From NCBI RefSeq assembly GCF_007830235.1, contig NZ_VLKI01000005.1, positions 124,001 through 188,000 of the forward strand: a DNA stretch of 64,000 nucleotides, written 5' to 3'. The position numbers and the translations under genes were made by a program. The notes beneath the pieces were generated by a model. It searched no databases. It had not been told where the DNA came from and worked only from the letters and a program-made list of their open reading frames with translations. The DNA comes from Cytobacillus oceanisediminis (lineage in GTDB: Bacteria > Bacillota > Bacilli > Bacillales > Cytobacillaceae). Each line of letters opens with the position of its first letter. The first letter of the stretch is position 1. Positions 46,809 through 56,612 of the stretch are shown piece by piece.

Positions 46809-47060
46809 AATGAATATTTAACTGACAGGTGCAGTATAGCTGGTTAGAAATGCAAGCTGCCCGGATTGAAAAAGGTAAATATCTGCAGATTAAATGAATG
46901 ATCCGAATCCGGAGATAGTAAAAAAATGCTTTTCCGAAATTAAGATATATATAATGCCATTCAGCCTAAAATACAAATATCAATCTTAGAAAGGCGAGTA
47001 ACAGTCCTTCAAAATTGATTTTGCCTGAATGTTAAAATTCCCTCTCAAGGAGGACTATTG

Positions 47061-49136
47061 ATGTCAGAGTTTCTTGTAATCGTTGAATCACCTGCAAAGG
47101 CGAAAACGATTGAGCGTTATCTTGGAAAAAAATATAAGGTTAAAGCTTCTATGGGGCATGTCAGGGATCTCCCAAAAAGCCAAATGGGCATAGATGTGGA
47201 AAATAACTTTGAACCGAAGTACATAACCATTCGCGGAAAGGGCCCTGTTTTAAAAGAACTAAAATCAGCGGCCAAAAAAGCCAAAAAAATTTATCTCGCG
47301 GCTGACCCCGACCGTGAAGGTGAGGCAATTGCCTGGCATTTGGCCCATAGCCTGGATATGGATATTAAATCGGATTGCCGCGTGGTTTTTAATGAAATTA
47401 CGAAGGATGCGATCAAAGAATCTTTTAAGCATCCGAGGCCGATTAATATGGATTTGGTGGACGCACAGCAGGCAAGAAGGCTTCTTGATAGGCTGGTTGG
47501 ATATAATATCAGTCCTTTATTATGGAAGAAAGTCAAAAAGGGCTTGAGTGCGGGAAGGGTTCAATCCGTTGCGGTCCGATTAATTATCGATCGTGAAAAA
47601 GAAATAAAGGACTTTATACCAGAAGAATACTGGTCGATTGATGGAGAGTTCTTAAAAGGAAAGACGGCTTTCGATGCAGCTTTTTATGGGTTGGAAAATG
47701 AAAAAGTTGAGTTGAAATCTGAAAGCGAAGTCCAAAAAATATTGGGTAAAATGAAGGGAAATAAATTTGAAGTTGCTTCAGTTACAAAGAAAGAGAGAAA
47801 GCGAAATCCAGCTGCTCCGTTTACAACTTCCTCTCTTCAGCAGGAAGCGGCAAGAAAACTAAATTTCCGCGCAAAGAAAACGATGATGCTGGCCCAGCAG
47901 CTTTATGAAGGGATTGATCTTGGCAAAGAAGGAACGGTCGGCTTAATTACCTATATGAGAACGGACTCGACCCGAATTTCAGAGATTGCCCAGAGCGAAG
48001 CTGCAGAATATATTCAAAGCTCCTATGGCAAAGAGTTTTTGCAAAGTGAAAAGAAAAAAGAAAAGAAAAACAGCAATGCCCAAGATGCTCACGAGGCCAT
48101 CCGCCCAACAAGCACGTTAAAGGCACCAGCAAGTTTAAAAGAATACCTATCACGTGACCAGCTTCGATTATACAGGCTCATTTGGGAACGCTTTGTCGCT
48201 AGCCAGATGGCACCAGCTGTCATGGATACAATGAGTGTGGATCTTAAGAATGGAGAAGTGATTTTCCGGGCAACAGGGTCCAAAGTCAAATTCCCTGGCT
48301 TTATGAAAGTATACGTAGAGGGTACGGATGATCAGGCTGAAGAAAAGGATAATATGCTCCCTGACCTAAAGGAAGGGGACGAGGTTTTAAAGAAGGATAT
48401 TGAACCCAAGCAGCATTTTACCCAGCCTCCTCCAAGGTATACGGAAGCAAGACTGGTAAAGACTCTTGAAGAGCAGGGCATAGGACGTCCGTCAACCTTC
48501 GCTCCGACGCTGGATACGATTCAAAAACGCGGATACGTCGCTTTGGATAACAAAAGGTTTATTCCCACTGAGCTTGGTGAAATTGTCCTCGAGCTTATCC
48601 TGGAATTTTTCCCGGAAATTCTTGATATAGAGTTTACGGCCAAGATGGAAAAAGACCTGGACCATGTTGAAGAAGGCAAAGTAAATTGGGTGCAGATTAT
48701 CGATGAATTCTACGGGGATTTTGAAAAGCATCTGGAAAAAGCAGAAAAGGAAATGCAGGAAGTTGAGATCAAAGATGAACCTGCTGGAGAAGATTGCGAG
48801 AATTGTGGAAGCCCTATGGTTTTCAAAATGGGGCGCTACGGAAAGTTCATGGCCTGCAGCAATTTCCCTGACTGCCGCAATACAAAACCAATCGTTAAGG
48901 ATATTGGAGTCAAATGCCCGAAATGCAAAGAAGGAAATATAATAGAAAGAAAAAGCAAGAAACGCCGGATTTTCTACGGCTGTGACAGATTTCCTGAGTG
49001 TGACTTCCTTTCATGGGATAAGCCGCTGCCAAGAAACTGTCCGAAATGCGACAATCTTCTTGTTGAGAAAAAGCTCAAAAAAGGTGTCCAGGTTCAATGC
49101 GTTGAATGCGACTACAAAGAAGAAAAGCAAAGTTAA
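47061..49136 (+). CDS. topA: DNA topoisomerase I
   Basis: Type IA enzyme that relaxes negative supercoils. The 691 residues have the TOPRIM domain ([15 protein letters not shown]; acidic triad in [12 protein letters not shown]), nucleophile Tyr298 in [14 protein letters not shown], and three C-terminal four-cysteine zinc ribbons ([42 protein letters not shown]). AAGGAGGA is just upstream; ATG 47061 is preferred to TTG 47058. Confidence 0.98.
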   Translation: MSEFLVIVESPAKAKTIERYLGKKYKVKASMGHVRDLPKSQMGIDVENNFEPKYITIRGKGPVLKELKSAAKKAKKIYLAADPDREGEAIAWHLAHSLDMDIKSDCRVVFNEITKDAIKESFKHPRPINMDLVDAQQARRLLDRLVGYNISPLLWKKVKKGLSAGRVQSVAVRLIIDREKEIKDFIPEEYWSIDGEFLKGKTAFDAAFYGLENEKVELKSESEVQKILGKMKGNKFEVASVTKKERKRNPAAPFTTSSLQQEAARKLNFRAKKTMMLAQQLYEGIDLGKEGTVGLITYMRTDSTRISEIAQSEAAEYIQSSYGKEFLQSEKKKEKKNSNAQDAHEAIRPTSTLKAPASLKEYLSRDQLRLYRLIWERFVASQMAPAVMDTMSVDLKNGEVIFRATGSKVKFPGFMKVYVEGTDDQAEEKDNMLPDLKEGDEVLKKDIEPKQHFTQPPPRYTEARLVKTLEEQGIGRPSTFAPTLDTIQKRGYVALDNKRFIPTELGEIVLELILEFFPEILDIEFTAKMEKDLDHVEEGKVNWVQIIDEFYGDFEKHLEKAEKEMQEVEIKDEPAGEDCENCGSPMVFKMGRYGKFMACSNFPDCRNTKPIVKDIGVKCPKCKEGNIIERKSKKRRIFYGCDRFPECDFLSWDKPLPRNCPKCDNLLVEKKLKKGVQVQCVECDYKEEKQS

Positions 49137-49164
49137 GGGTGGGCTTAATGCTCACTCTTTTCTA
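49137..49164 (+). terminator. Intrinsic terminator after topA
   Basis: GGGTGGGC (49137-49144) pairs with GCTCACTC (49150-49157) using two G-U pairs, then TTTTCT, starting at the first base after the stop. Confidence 0.75.
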
Positions 49165-49355
49165 TTGCAGGGTGTGGAATCCAGATTCATTCCAGATGAC
49201 GTTTGTGCCTTTTTATAATGCTTGAAACTTTTTTATTTTTAAAACGTATTGTAAAATAGCAAAATGAATAAGAACAGGGTAAAGTAAGAGAGACTGTTTT
49301 TAAATAATAAATTTTTAATTCGTAATGATCATAAGTATTTGTGGAGGTTCGTATT

Positions 49356-50663
49356 ATGACAGATATAGCAGTAAATGTAATAGGTGCAGGACTTGCAGGC
49401 AGTGAGGCCGCATGGCAGCTTGCAAGCAGGGGCATTCAAGTTCGTTTGTATGAAATGAGGCCTGTCAGGCAGACTCCTGCACATCATACAGATAAATTTG
49501 CAGAATTGGTTTGCAGTAATTCACTGCGTGCCAACACTTTAACAAACGCTGTTGGAGTACTTAAAGAAGAAATGCGTAAGCTAAATTCAGTTATCATTCA
49601 TTCAGCAGACAGCAGTGCGGTACCGGCTGGCGGAGCGCTTGCTGTTGACCGCCATGATTTTGCCGCACGCGTAACGGAACAAGTTAAGAACCACCCGAAT
49701 GTAACAGTAATAAATGAAGAAGTAACAGATATTCCAGAGGGCCCGACAGTCATCGCTACTGGCCCCCTTACTAGTGAAGCTTTATCTGTAAAATTGAAGG
49801 AGCTTTCCGGGGAAGATTATCTTTATTTCTACGATGCAGCCGCACCAATCATTGAAAAAGACTCGATTGATATGGACAAAGTCTATCTTAAATCCCGATA
49901 TGACAAGGGAGAAGCTGCATATTTGAACTGTCCGATGACAGAAGAAGAGTTTGACCGTTTTTATGGAGCTTTGACATCTGCTGAAACGGTGCCATTAAAA
50001 GAGTTTGAAAAAGAAATCTTTTTCGAAGGCTGTATGCCAATCGAGGTAATGGCAAACCGGGGAAAGAAGACCATGCTATTTGGCCCAATGAAGCCAGTAG
50101 GTTTAGAAGATCCGAAAACAGGAAAAAGACCTTATGCGGTCGTTCAGCTGCGCCAGGATGATGCCGCCGGAACGCTTTATAATATTGTTGGCTTTCAGAC
50201 GCATTTGAAATGGGGACCGCAAAAAGAAGTAATCCGCCTCATACCAGGACTTGAAAATGCAGAAATTGTGCGGTATGGAGTCATGCACCGCAATACTTTC
50301 ATCAACTCTCCAAAAGTGCTGCGTGCAACGTATCAGTTTAAAAACCGCGATGATCTCTTTTTTGCGGGACAAATGACTGGTGTAGAAGGTTATGTGGAAT
50401 CTGCAGCAAGCGGACTCGTTGCAGGCATTAATGCGGCAAGGCTTGTAAAAGGGGAAGCTCTTATAGAGTTCCCTCACGAAACGGCGATTGGAAGCATGGC
50501 ACGATACATTACCACGGCAAATCCAAAAAGCTTTCAGCCGATGAATGCAAACTTTGGTTTATTCCCTGATTTGCCTGTAAAAATAAGAGGGAAAAAAGAA
50601 AGAAATGAAAAGCATGCTGAAAGAGCATTAGAAACAATTCAGAACTTTATGAAAAATTTGTAA
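49356..50663 (+). CDS. trmFO: Folate-dependent tRNA (uracil54-C5)-methyltransferase TrmFO
   Basis: Makes m5U54 in tRNA from methylenetetrahydrofolate and FAD. The 435 residues (same length as the B. subtilis enzyme) show the FAD motif [10 protein letters not shown] (10-19), Cys53 in [10 protein letters not shown] and the nucleophile Cys226 in [13 protein letters not shown] lies 8 bp before ATG 49356. It is followed by xerC, a long-conserved Firmicute pair (gid-codV). Confidence 0.98.
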   Translation: MTDIAVNVIGAGLAGSEAAWQLASRGIQVRLYEMRPVRQTPAHHTDKFAELVCSNSLRANTLTNAVGVLKEEMRKLNSVIIHSADSSAVPAGGALAVDRHDFAARVTEQVKNHPNVTVINEEVTDIPEGPTVIATGPLTSEALSVKLKELSGEDYLYFYDAAAPIIEKDSIDMDKVYLKSRYDKGEAAYLNCPMTEEEFDRFYGALTSAETVPLKEFEKEIFFEGCMPIEVMANRGKKTMLFGPMKPVGLEDPKTGKRPYAVVQLRQDDAAGTLYNIVGFQTHLKWGPQKEVIRLIPGLENAEIVRYGVMHRNTFINSPKVLRATYQFKNRDDLFFAGQMTGVEGYVESAASGLVAGINAARLVKGEALIEFPHETAIGSMARYITTANPKSFQPMNANFGLFPDLPVKIRGKKERNEKHAERALETIQNFMKNL

Positions 50664-50725
50664 ATTATGTTGCGTGGGCTATTGAATTGTGATACTATTT
50701 AGTAGCCCTTGCGAGGTGGATATAT

Positions 50726-51628
50726 ATGAATCAAAATGTGAACGTTTCTTTAAAGTTGTTTATTGAATATTTACAAATTGAAAAAAACTATTCACAATAT
50801 ACTCTTGAACATTATCAACATGACATTAAGGAATTCCTTATGTTCATGTCTGAACAAGCGATACCAGATTTGAAAACGGTAGAATACCCTGATGTCCGGG
50901 TATTCCTGACCATGCTTTTTGAAAAAAAGCTGGCCCGCAAATCGGTAGCCCGAAAGATTTCAAGCCTAAGAAGCTTTTTTAGATTCCTGCTGAGAGAAGA
51001 ATTTGTGGCTGAAAATCCTTTCGCACTTGTTTCCATTCCAAAAGCTGAAAAAAAGCTGCCTGAGTTTTTCTATGAAGAAGAATTGCAGCAGCTGTTTGAG
51101 GCCTGTGATGAAAGCACCCCACTTGGGCAAAGAAACAAAGCGCTGCTGGAACTATTGTATGCAACAGGTATGCGTGTAAGCGAGTGCAGCCAAATTCGGA
51201 TTAAGGATTTGGATATGTACTTATCTACTGTTTTAGTGCATGGCAAGGGTAGCAAAGAACGGTATATCCCATTTGGCAGCTTTGCGCAAGATGCACTCGA
51301 AACATACATAACCAATGGGCGTAAAGAATTATTGTCCAAAGGGAGCTCTACAGAGAATTTATTTCTGAATGCACGCGGAGGACCGCTAACAGCAAGAGGC
51401 ATCAGGGAAATTCTTAACAAGCTTATTGAAAAATCAACTTTAACAGGCAAGATTCACCCTCATATGATGCGCCACACATTTGCGACACACTTGATGGCAA
51501 ATGGAGCAGATATGAGAACAGTTCAGGAATTGCTTGGACACGCATTTTTATCTTCAACCCAGGTATATACGCATGTTACAAACGAATATTTAAAGAAAAC
51601 ATATATGGCCCATCATCCGCGGGCGTGA
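50726..51628 (+). CDS. xerC: Site-specific tyrosine recombinase XerC (CodV)
   Basis: Resolves chromosome dimers with a second Xer protein. The 300-residue protein has an N-terminal SAM-like core-binding domain (about 5-88) and the catalytic set Arg150 (ATGMRVSE), Lys174, His246-x-x-Arg249, His272 and nucleophile Tyr281. The ATG follows CGAGGTGG. In B. subtilis codV-clpQ-clpY-codY form one operon; here a repeat element separates codV from clpQ. Confidence 0.97.
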   Translation: MNQNVNVSLKLFIEYLQIEKNYSQYTLEHYQHDIKEFLMFMSEQAIPDLKTVEYPDVRVFLTMLFEKKLARKSVARKISSLRSFFRFLLREEFVAENPFALVSIPKAEKKLPEFFYEEELQQLFEACDESTPLGQRNKALLELLYATGMRVSECSQIRIKDLDMYLSTVLVHGKGSKERYIPFGSFAQDALETYITNGRKELLSKGSSTENLFLNARGGPLTARGIREILNKLIEKSTLTGKIHPHMMRHTFATHLMANGADMRTVQELLGHAFLSSTQVYTHVTNEYLKKTYMAHHPRA

Positions 51629-51668
51629 CAATAAACGCATTATATAGCTGATGGATTGGCAGAAAGAA

Positions 51669-51915
51669 AGCTGTGTTAAAGCTAAATGTTGATTTAGCAC
51701 TGTGTTTGATTGGAGCGGAAGGCACGAACTCCTCGAAAATGCATTCGCATTTTCTTCGTGCGGTGTTTATTCGAAGAGGTTTGCTCTAAGTCCTGCGGAG
51801 AATAGCTTACCATGGGAGACGCCGCAGGGCGGAGGGCGCGGAGAAGCGTCGAAAGCCCGGAGTTCGCTGAGTGCCTGCAGCGGAAATTAACACACAAGTT
51901 TAAACAGAGCCAAAA
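51669..51915. repeat. Interspersed element, family A copy 6 (long form)
   Basis: The best-preserved long copy. Outer ends AGCTGTGTTAAAGC (51669 on) and TTTAAACAGAGCC (51900-51912); inner ends TGTTTGATTGGAGCGGAAGG (51703 on) and GCAGCGGAAATTAACACA (51877-51894). The hairpin GAAAATGC (51735-51742) / GCATTTTC (51747-51754) is perfect. It stands between xerC and hslV, inside the otherwise conserved codV-codY operon. Short open frames across it are not genes. Confidence 0.88.
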
Positions 51916-51948
51916 TAATAAGCTAATGCTCCAAAGGAGGAGTCTTTC

Positions 51949-52491
51949 ATGTCTGAATTTCATGCTACAACCATATTTGCTGTGCATCATAATGGAGAAT
52001 GTGCGATGTCCGGTGATGGCCAGGTAACCTTTGGCAATGCAGTTGTGATGAAACACACAGCAAGAAAAGTGAGAAAGCTTTTTAATGGTAAGGTACTGGC
52101 AGGATTTGCAGGATCAGTGGCCGATGCATTTACATTGTTCGAAATGTTTGAAGGAAAGCTGGAAGAATACAATGGAAACCTGGAGAGGGCTGCTGTTGAG
52201 CTTGCTAAACAGTGGAGGAGCGATAAAGTTCTGCGCAAGCTTGAAGCGATGCTTATCGTCATGAACACGGATAGCTTGCTGCTGATTTCAGGTACGGGTG
52301 AAGTCATTGAACCGGATGATGGGATATTGGCAATTGGATCAGGTGGCAACTATGCTCTGGCAGCTGGGCGCTCTTTAAAGAGATTTGCGGGAGAACATTT
52401 ATCTGCAAAAGAAATTGCAAAGGCGTCACTTGAAATGGCTGCTGAAATATGTGTATATACAAACAACAATATCATTGTGGAAGAACTCTAA
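51949..52491 (+). CDS. hslV: HslV (ClpQ/CodW) peptidase subunit
   Basis: Proteolytic core of the HslVU protease. The 180 residues begin [20 protein letters not shown]; Ser2, not the Thr of other HslV proteins, would be the N-terminal nucleophile after Met removal, as known for B. subtilis ClpQ. Conserved SGDGQVTFG and AGSVADAF follow. AAAGGAGGAG precedes the ATG. hslU follows 18 bp later. Confidence 0.97.
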   Translation: MSEFHATTIFAVHHNGECAMSGDGQVTFGNAVVMKHTARKVRKLFNGKVLAGFAGSVADAFTLFEMFEGKLEEYNGNLERAAVELAKQWRSDKVLRKLEAMLIVMNTDSLLLISGTGEVIEPDDGILAIGSGGNYALAAGRSLKRFAGEHLSAKEIAKASLEMAAEICVYTNNNIIVEEL

Positions 52492-52509
52492 CAAAAGGAG
52501 TGCTGTTAC

Positions 52510-53919
52510 ATGGGTAAAGGAACAAATTTAACTCCCCGCCAGATCGTTGAACGATTGGACCAGTATATCATTGGACAAAAAGATGCAAAAAAGGCTGTTG
52601 CCGTGGCTCTTCGAAATCGCTATCGCCGCAGCTTGCTGGAAGAAAAGCTGCGTGATGAAATCAATCCAAAAAATATTTTGATGATTGGGCCTACTGGTGT
52701 AGGTAAGACTGAAATTGCCCGCCGTATGGCAAAATTGGTTGGTGCCCCTTTTGTTAAAGTCGAAGCAACGAAATTTACAGAAGTAGGGTATGTGGGAAGA
52801 GATGTTGAATCAATGGTCAGAGATCTTGTGGAAACATCCGTGCGCCTTATTAAAGAAGAAAAAATGTCCAGTGTAAAAGAAAGAGCGGAAGAGAGTGCAA
52901 ACCGCCGAATTCTTGAACTGCTTGTGCCTGGTGCTAAAAAGGCAGCTAACTATAAAAACCCTCTTGAAATGCTATTTGGAGGCGGAAATGATCAGCAGCA
53001 GCAACAGGAATCTTACCAGACAGAAGATTTTAACCTGCAGGAGAAGCGTAAGATTGTAAAAGAAAAACTTGCGCTTGGTGAACTCGAAGATGAGGTTATC
53101 ACTGTTGAAGTGGAAGAACAGCAGCCTTCCATGTTTGATATGCTGCAGGGCTCCGGAATGGAACAGATGGGTATGAATATGCAGGATGCTCTTGGCAGCC
53201 TGATGCCTAAGCGCAGGAAAAAGAGAAAACTGACGGTGCGTGAAGCAAGAAAGATATTAACAAATGAAGAAGCCCAAAAGCTTATAGATATGGATGAAGT
53301 CAGCCAGGAGGCGGTATTCCGTGCTGAACAATCCGGAATTATCTTCATTGATGAAATCGATAAGATCGCAAGCAAAAACAGCGGAGGTTCTTCAGCGGAC
53401 GTTTCAAGGGAAGGTGTTCAAAGAGATATTCTGCCTGTAGTAGAAGGTTCTACAGTGGTAACTAAATATGGTTCTGTCAAAACAGACCATGTTCTATTTA
53501 TTGCTGCTGGAGCATTTCATATGGCAAAGCCTTCTGACCTCATCCCTGAATTGCAGGGCCGTTTTCCAATCCGTGTAGAGCTTACTAAGCTTACCGTGGA
53601 GGACTTCTATAAAATTTTGGTAGAGCCTGATAATGCTCTTATAAAACAATATGAAGCTTTATTGGTAACTGAAGGTATACAAATTGAATTTTCTGACGAT
53701 GCTATTCGTAGGATTGCCGAATTCGCATTCGACGTTAACCAAAATACGGATAATATCGGAGCAAGACGTCTTCATACCATAATGGAAAAGCTTCTGGAGG
53801 ATTTGTCCTTTGAAGCGCCAGATATCACAATGGAGAAAATCACAATTACTCCTCAATATGTTGAGGATAAGCTGGGGGTCATTTCACGGAATAAAGATTT
53901 AAGCCAATTTATTCTTTAA
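52510..53919 (+). CDS. hslU: HslU (ClpY) ATPase subunit
   Basis: AAA+ unfoldase partner of HslV. The 469 residues show the pore-related N terminus, Walker A GPTGVGKT (60-67), an intermediate I-domain (about 110-240, Gln/Met-rich), Walker [10 protein letters not shown], and the sensor 2 region [20 protein letters not shown]. Ends in SQFIL, the C-terminal tail that docks into HslV. AAAGGAG precedes the ATG. Confidence 0.98.
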   Translation: MGKGTNLTPRQIVERLDQYIIGQKDAKKAVAVALRNRYRRSLLEEKLRDEINPKNILMIGPTGVGKTEIARRMAKLVGAPFVKVEATKFTEVGYVGRDVESMVRDLVETSVRLIKEEKMSSVKERAEESANRRILELLVPGAKKAANYKNPLEMLFGGGNDQQQQQESYQTEDFNLQEKRKIVKEKLALGELEDEVITVEVEEQQPSMFDMLQGSGMEQMGMNMQDALGSLMPKRRKKRKLTVREARKILTNEEAQKLIDMDEVSQEAVFRAEQSGIIFIDEIDKIASKNSGGSSADVSREGVQRDILPVVEGSTVVTKYGSVKTDHVLFIAAGAFHMAKPSDLIPELQGRFPIRVELTKLTVEDFYKILVEPDNALIKQYEALLVTEGIQIEFSDDAIRRIAEFAFDVNQNTDNIGARRLHTIMEKLLEDLSFEAPDITMEKITITPQYVEDKLGVISRNKDLSQFIL

Positions 53920-54056
53920 TGGGTTTGTTTGAAGAGGCAATTCATAGGGTAGACGAAAATAGAATCCTGAATGTTAGTAATAATTTTTGAAGCAATAAGA
54001 TAATTAATCTTAACAAAATAAATGTTTATTGTTTGTAGCAAATAGGAGGAAATACA

Positions 54057-54836
54057 ATGGATTTATTAACAAAAACAAGAAAAATTAATGCAATGCTCCA
54101 AAAAGCAGCCGGAAAACCGGTTAACTTCAAAGAAATGTCAGAAACTCTAAGTGATGTAATTGAAGCGAATATTTTCGTAGTCAGCCGCAGAGGAAAACTG
54201 CTTGGATTTGCTGTAAATCAGCAAATTGAGAACGAGCGAATGAAGCAAATGCTGGCAGACCGCCAATTCCCGGAAGAGTATACGAAAAATCTATTTAACA
54301 TCCAGGAAACTTCTTCTAATCTGGATGTGGATAGTGAATATACTGCATTTCCTATCGAAAACAAAGATCTTTTCGCAAACGGTTTTACTACAATTGTTCC
54401 GATTATCGGCGGTGGTGAGCGTCTAGGAACGCTTATCCTTGCAAGATTGCAGGAGCAATTCCATGATGACGATTTAATTCTTGCTGAATATGGTGCAACC
54501 GTAGTTGGTATGGAAATTCTTCGTGAAAAAGCGGAGGAAATTGAAGAGGAAGCGCGCAGCAAAGCAGTCGTTCAAATGGCTATTAGCTCCCTTTCTTACA
54601 GTGAACTTGAAGCGATTGAACATATTTTCGAAGAGCTTAATGGCAACGAGGGACTTCTTGTTGCATCAAAAATTGCCGATCGTGTTGGAATTACGCGCTC
54701 TGTAATTGTAAATGCTCTTAGAAAACTTGAGAGTGCAGGAGTAATCGAGTCCCGCTCACTTGGAATGAAGGGTACTTATATTAAAGTATTAAACGATAAG
54801 TTCTTAGTTGAACTAGAAAAACTTAAATCAAACTAA
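54057..54836 (+). CDS. codY: GTP-sensing transcriptional regulator CodY
   Basis: Global repressor active when branched-chain amino acids and GTP are plentiful. The 259 residues have the N-terminal GAF-like ligand domain (about 1-155) and a C-terminal winged helix-turn-helix (about 202-225, [20 protein letters not shown]). AGGAGG lies before the ATG. The 137-bp gap after hslU is AT-rich and may hold a separate promoter. In B. subtilis CodY represses the fla/che operon that begins just downstream. Confidence 0.98.
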   Translation: MDLLTKTRKINAMLQKAAGKPVNFKEMSETLSDVIEANIFVVSRRGKLLGFAVNQQIENERMKQMLADRQFPEEYTKNLFNIQETSSNLDVDSEYTAFPIENKDLFANGFTTIVPIIGGGERLGTLILARLQEQFHDDDLILAEYGATVVGMEILREKAEEIEEEARSKAVVQMAISSLSYSELEAIEHIFEELNGNEGLLVASKIADRVGITRSVIVNALRKLESAGVIESRSLGMKGTYIKVLNDKFLVELEKLKSN

Positions 54837-54841
54837 ACTGC

Positions 54842-54872
54842 AAACCCGTCAATATTGACGGGTTTTTTTTGT
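54842..54872 (+). terminator. Intrinsic terminator after codY
   Basis: Perfect 10-bp stem AAACCCGTCA (54842-54851) / TGACGGGTTT (54856-54865) followed by TTTTTT. Confidence 0.96.
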
Positions 54873-55055
54873 TACAAATATATTACAAATACAGTTGGTA
54901 AATATATGTAATTGTGTATAAATTGGTAAGTAAAACGACTCATCCTTTGTATTGTTCGAAATTTAGAAAATACAACTATGAGTCAAAAGTCTTATATAAT
55001 ATTCAGGTTCAAAATTAATTAAAGCCAATAAGGAATAGGAAGAACAAACATTGGT

Positions 55056-55112
55056 AATATTTTGAAAATATAAATAAAACTTTCAGCATATTTTAAAAAT
55101 TTGCCGAAAATA
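55056..55112. promoter_or_regulatory. Two CodY-box-like sites upstream of the fla/che operon
   Basis: AATATTTTGAAAATA (55056-55070) and AATTTGCCGAAAATA (55098-55112) each differ from the CodY consensus AATTTTCWGAAAATT at three positions. The first also lies in a perfect palindrome (55057-55071). They are 42 bp apart and lie about 40-90 bp upstream of the probable promoter. CodY control of fla/che is known in B. subtilis; binding here is inference. Confidence 0.45.
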
Positions 55113-55147
55113 GGACTAAAGAATCATTAAAATTAACCTGATGTACA

Positions 55148-55176
55148 TAGACATATTATTTCATATTCATTACAAT
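55148..55176 (+). promoter_or_regulatory. Sigma-A promoter of the fla/che operon
   Basis: TAGACA (55148-55153), exact 17-bp spacer and TACAAT (55171-55176), 92 bp before flgB. Confidence 0.7.
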
Positions 55177-55267
55177 AATGTTTATGATGACATAATTTGT
55201 CCATTATCACCAAAATTCTACAAGAATTACCAGGTTTTTAGAGTTTCTAAAATTTGAGGTGTGAGCA

Positions 55268-55663
55268 TTGAAACTGTTTTCAGGAACCATATCCACAATT
55301 GAACATGCTTTAGATTACTCATCACTTAAGCAAAAGGTAATATCGCAAAATATAGCAAATGCCGATACACCAAATTATAAAGCGAAGGACGTTAGCTTCA
55401 AAGAAGTCTTCCAGCAGGCGGTTAATGGATCTTTGGAAGCGAATAAAAGCGGTTCCAGACATTTTGATTTTAAGGGAAGACCATCTTCTGCACAGGGTGT
55501 AGTGACAAAAAGGAATGTTTCGTATAACCATAATGGAAATAGCGTGGATCTTGATAAAGAAATGTCGGATTTAGCAACAAATCAAATTTATTATAATGCA
55601 ATGATTGAAAGAATGAGCGGGAAATTTTCAAGTCTGCAGAATGTTATAAGGGGAGGAAAATAA
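55268..55663 (+). CDS. flgB: Flagellar basal-body rod protein FlgB
   Basis: Proximal rod subunit. The 131 residues have the flagellar N-terminal motif QNIANADTPNYKAKDVSF and a C-terminal helix (LATNQIYYNAMIERMSGKF). Start is TTG 55268 with GAGGTG 5-6 bp upstream. First gene of the fla/che operon. flgC begins 2 bp after its stop. Confidence 0.97.
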   Translation: MKLFSGTISTIEHALDYSSLKQKVISQNIANADTPNYKAKDVSFKEVFQQAVNGSLEANKSGSRHFDFKGRPSSAQGVVTKRNVSYNHNGNSVDLDKEMSDLATNQIYYNAMIERMSGKFSSLQNVIRGGK

Positions 55664-55665
55664 GA

Positions 55666-56118
55666 ATGTCCATATTTCACAGTATGAATAACACAGCATC
55701 GGCCCTAACAGCCCAAAGGCTTCGTATGGATGTGATTTCATCCAATATGGCAAATGCAGATTCCACCAGGAGTGTAAACGGGGAAGGACCTTATAGAAGA
55801 AAATCAGTTATTTTAGAGCCTAAAGAAGGGCAATTCTCCTCCTTTTTGAATAAGGCAATGAGTAAAGGCGGAGGAACCTCCATCGGGAATGGAGTAAAGG
55901 TGTCCAGAATTGTGGAGGACAGGGAAACACCGACTAAACTGGTCTACGACCCCACTCACGCTGAAGCGGATGAAAATGGCTACGTTGAGATGCCAAATGT
56001 GGATCCGCTAAGAGAAATGGTGGATCTGATAAGCACAACAAGATCTTACGAAGCGAATGTAACTGTTTTCAATGCCTCAAAAGGTATGATGATGAAGGCG
56101 CTAGAAATAGGCAAATAG
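55666..56118 (+). CDS. flgC: Flagellar basal-body rod protein FlgC
   Basis: Rod subunit of 150 residues with the SSNMANADSTR motif near the N terminus and the C-terminal VDLISTTRSYEANVTVFNAS helix typical of rod and hook proteins. GGGGAGG overlaps the flgB end. fliE follows after 12 bp. Confidence 0.97.
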   Translation: MSIFHSMNNTASALTAQRLRMDVISSNMANADSTRSVNGEGPYRRKSVILEPKEGQFSSFLNKAMSKGGGTSIGNGVKVSRIVEDRETPTKLVYDPTHAEADENGYVEMPNVDPLREMVDLISTTRSYEANVTVFNASKGMMMKALEIGK

Positions 56119-56130
56119 GGAGAGTATTGA

Positions 56131-56436
56131 ATGAATAAAGTAACTTTTATGCCTGTACATACTTTAAAACCGGCTGAAAACGCAAAGACCCATACACATA
56201 CATCATACGCAGCACAGCAGAGTTTTTCGTCGGTATTAAAGCAAACAATTGAAAAAATTAATGAAGCCCAAATCCAGTCAGATGTTATGACAGAAAAACT
56301 GGCAAGGGGAGAGAATATTGATCTCCATCAAGTAATGATTACTTCGCAAAAAGCGAGCATCACCATGCAGGGTGCGCTTGAAGTTAGAAATAAAGTAATT
56401 GAAGCTTATCAGGAAGCAATGAGAATGCAAGTTTAA
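56131..56436 (+). CDS. fliE: Flagellar hook-basal body complex protein FliE
   Basis: MS-ring to rod junction protein, 101 residues, with the conserved SFSSVLKQTIEKINEAQ and DLHQVMITSQKASITMQGAL...RNKVIEAYQE pattern. The ribosome binding site is GGGAGAG. A 176-bp gap with a terminator-like hairpin follows, unusual within this operon. Confidence 0.96.
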   Translation: MNKVTFMPVHTLKPAENAKTHTHTSYAAQQSFSSVLKQTIEKINEAQIQSDVMTEKLARGENIDLHQVMITSQKASITMQGALEVRNKVIEAYQEAMRMQV

Positions 56437-56487
56437 TAGTAAAACAGAAGCAGCATCGGCTTCTCGGAAAGCTAAAAGCTGTGTAAA

Positions 56488-56536
56488 TTGAAAAGCTGAA
56501 AAAGTCCAATTTATGGGCGAGCTTTTCAATTTTTTA
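56488..56536 (+). terminator. Terminator-like hairpin between fliE and fliF
   Basis: Perfect 10-bp stem TTGAAAAGCT (56488-56497) / AGCTTTTCAA (56520-56529) with a 22-nt loop, followed by TTTTTTAA. A smaller GAAGC/GCTTC hairpin lies just upstream (about 56448-56463). Placement inside the operon suggests attenuation or differential expression. Confidence 0.65.
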
Positions 56537-56612
56537 ATGTGGTACATACGATTAAAGCTAAAAACTAGTGAATTGCGGTTATTAGCTTAGACAGAATAAC
56601 CGGGGGATTGTG

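Noticed and set aside
51702-52027. Small genes between xerC and hslV
   Set aside because: Coding potential comes from the family A repeat; the frames overlap the true hslV start.
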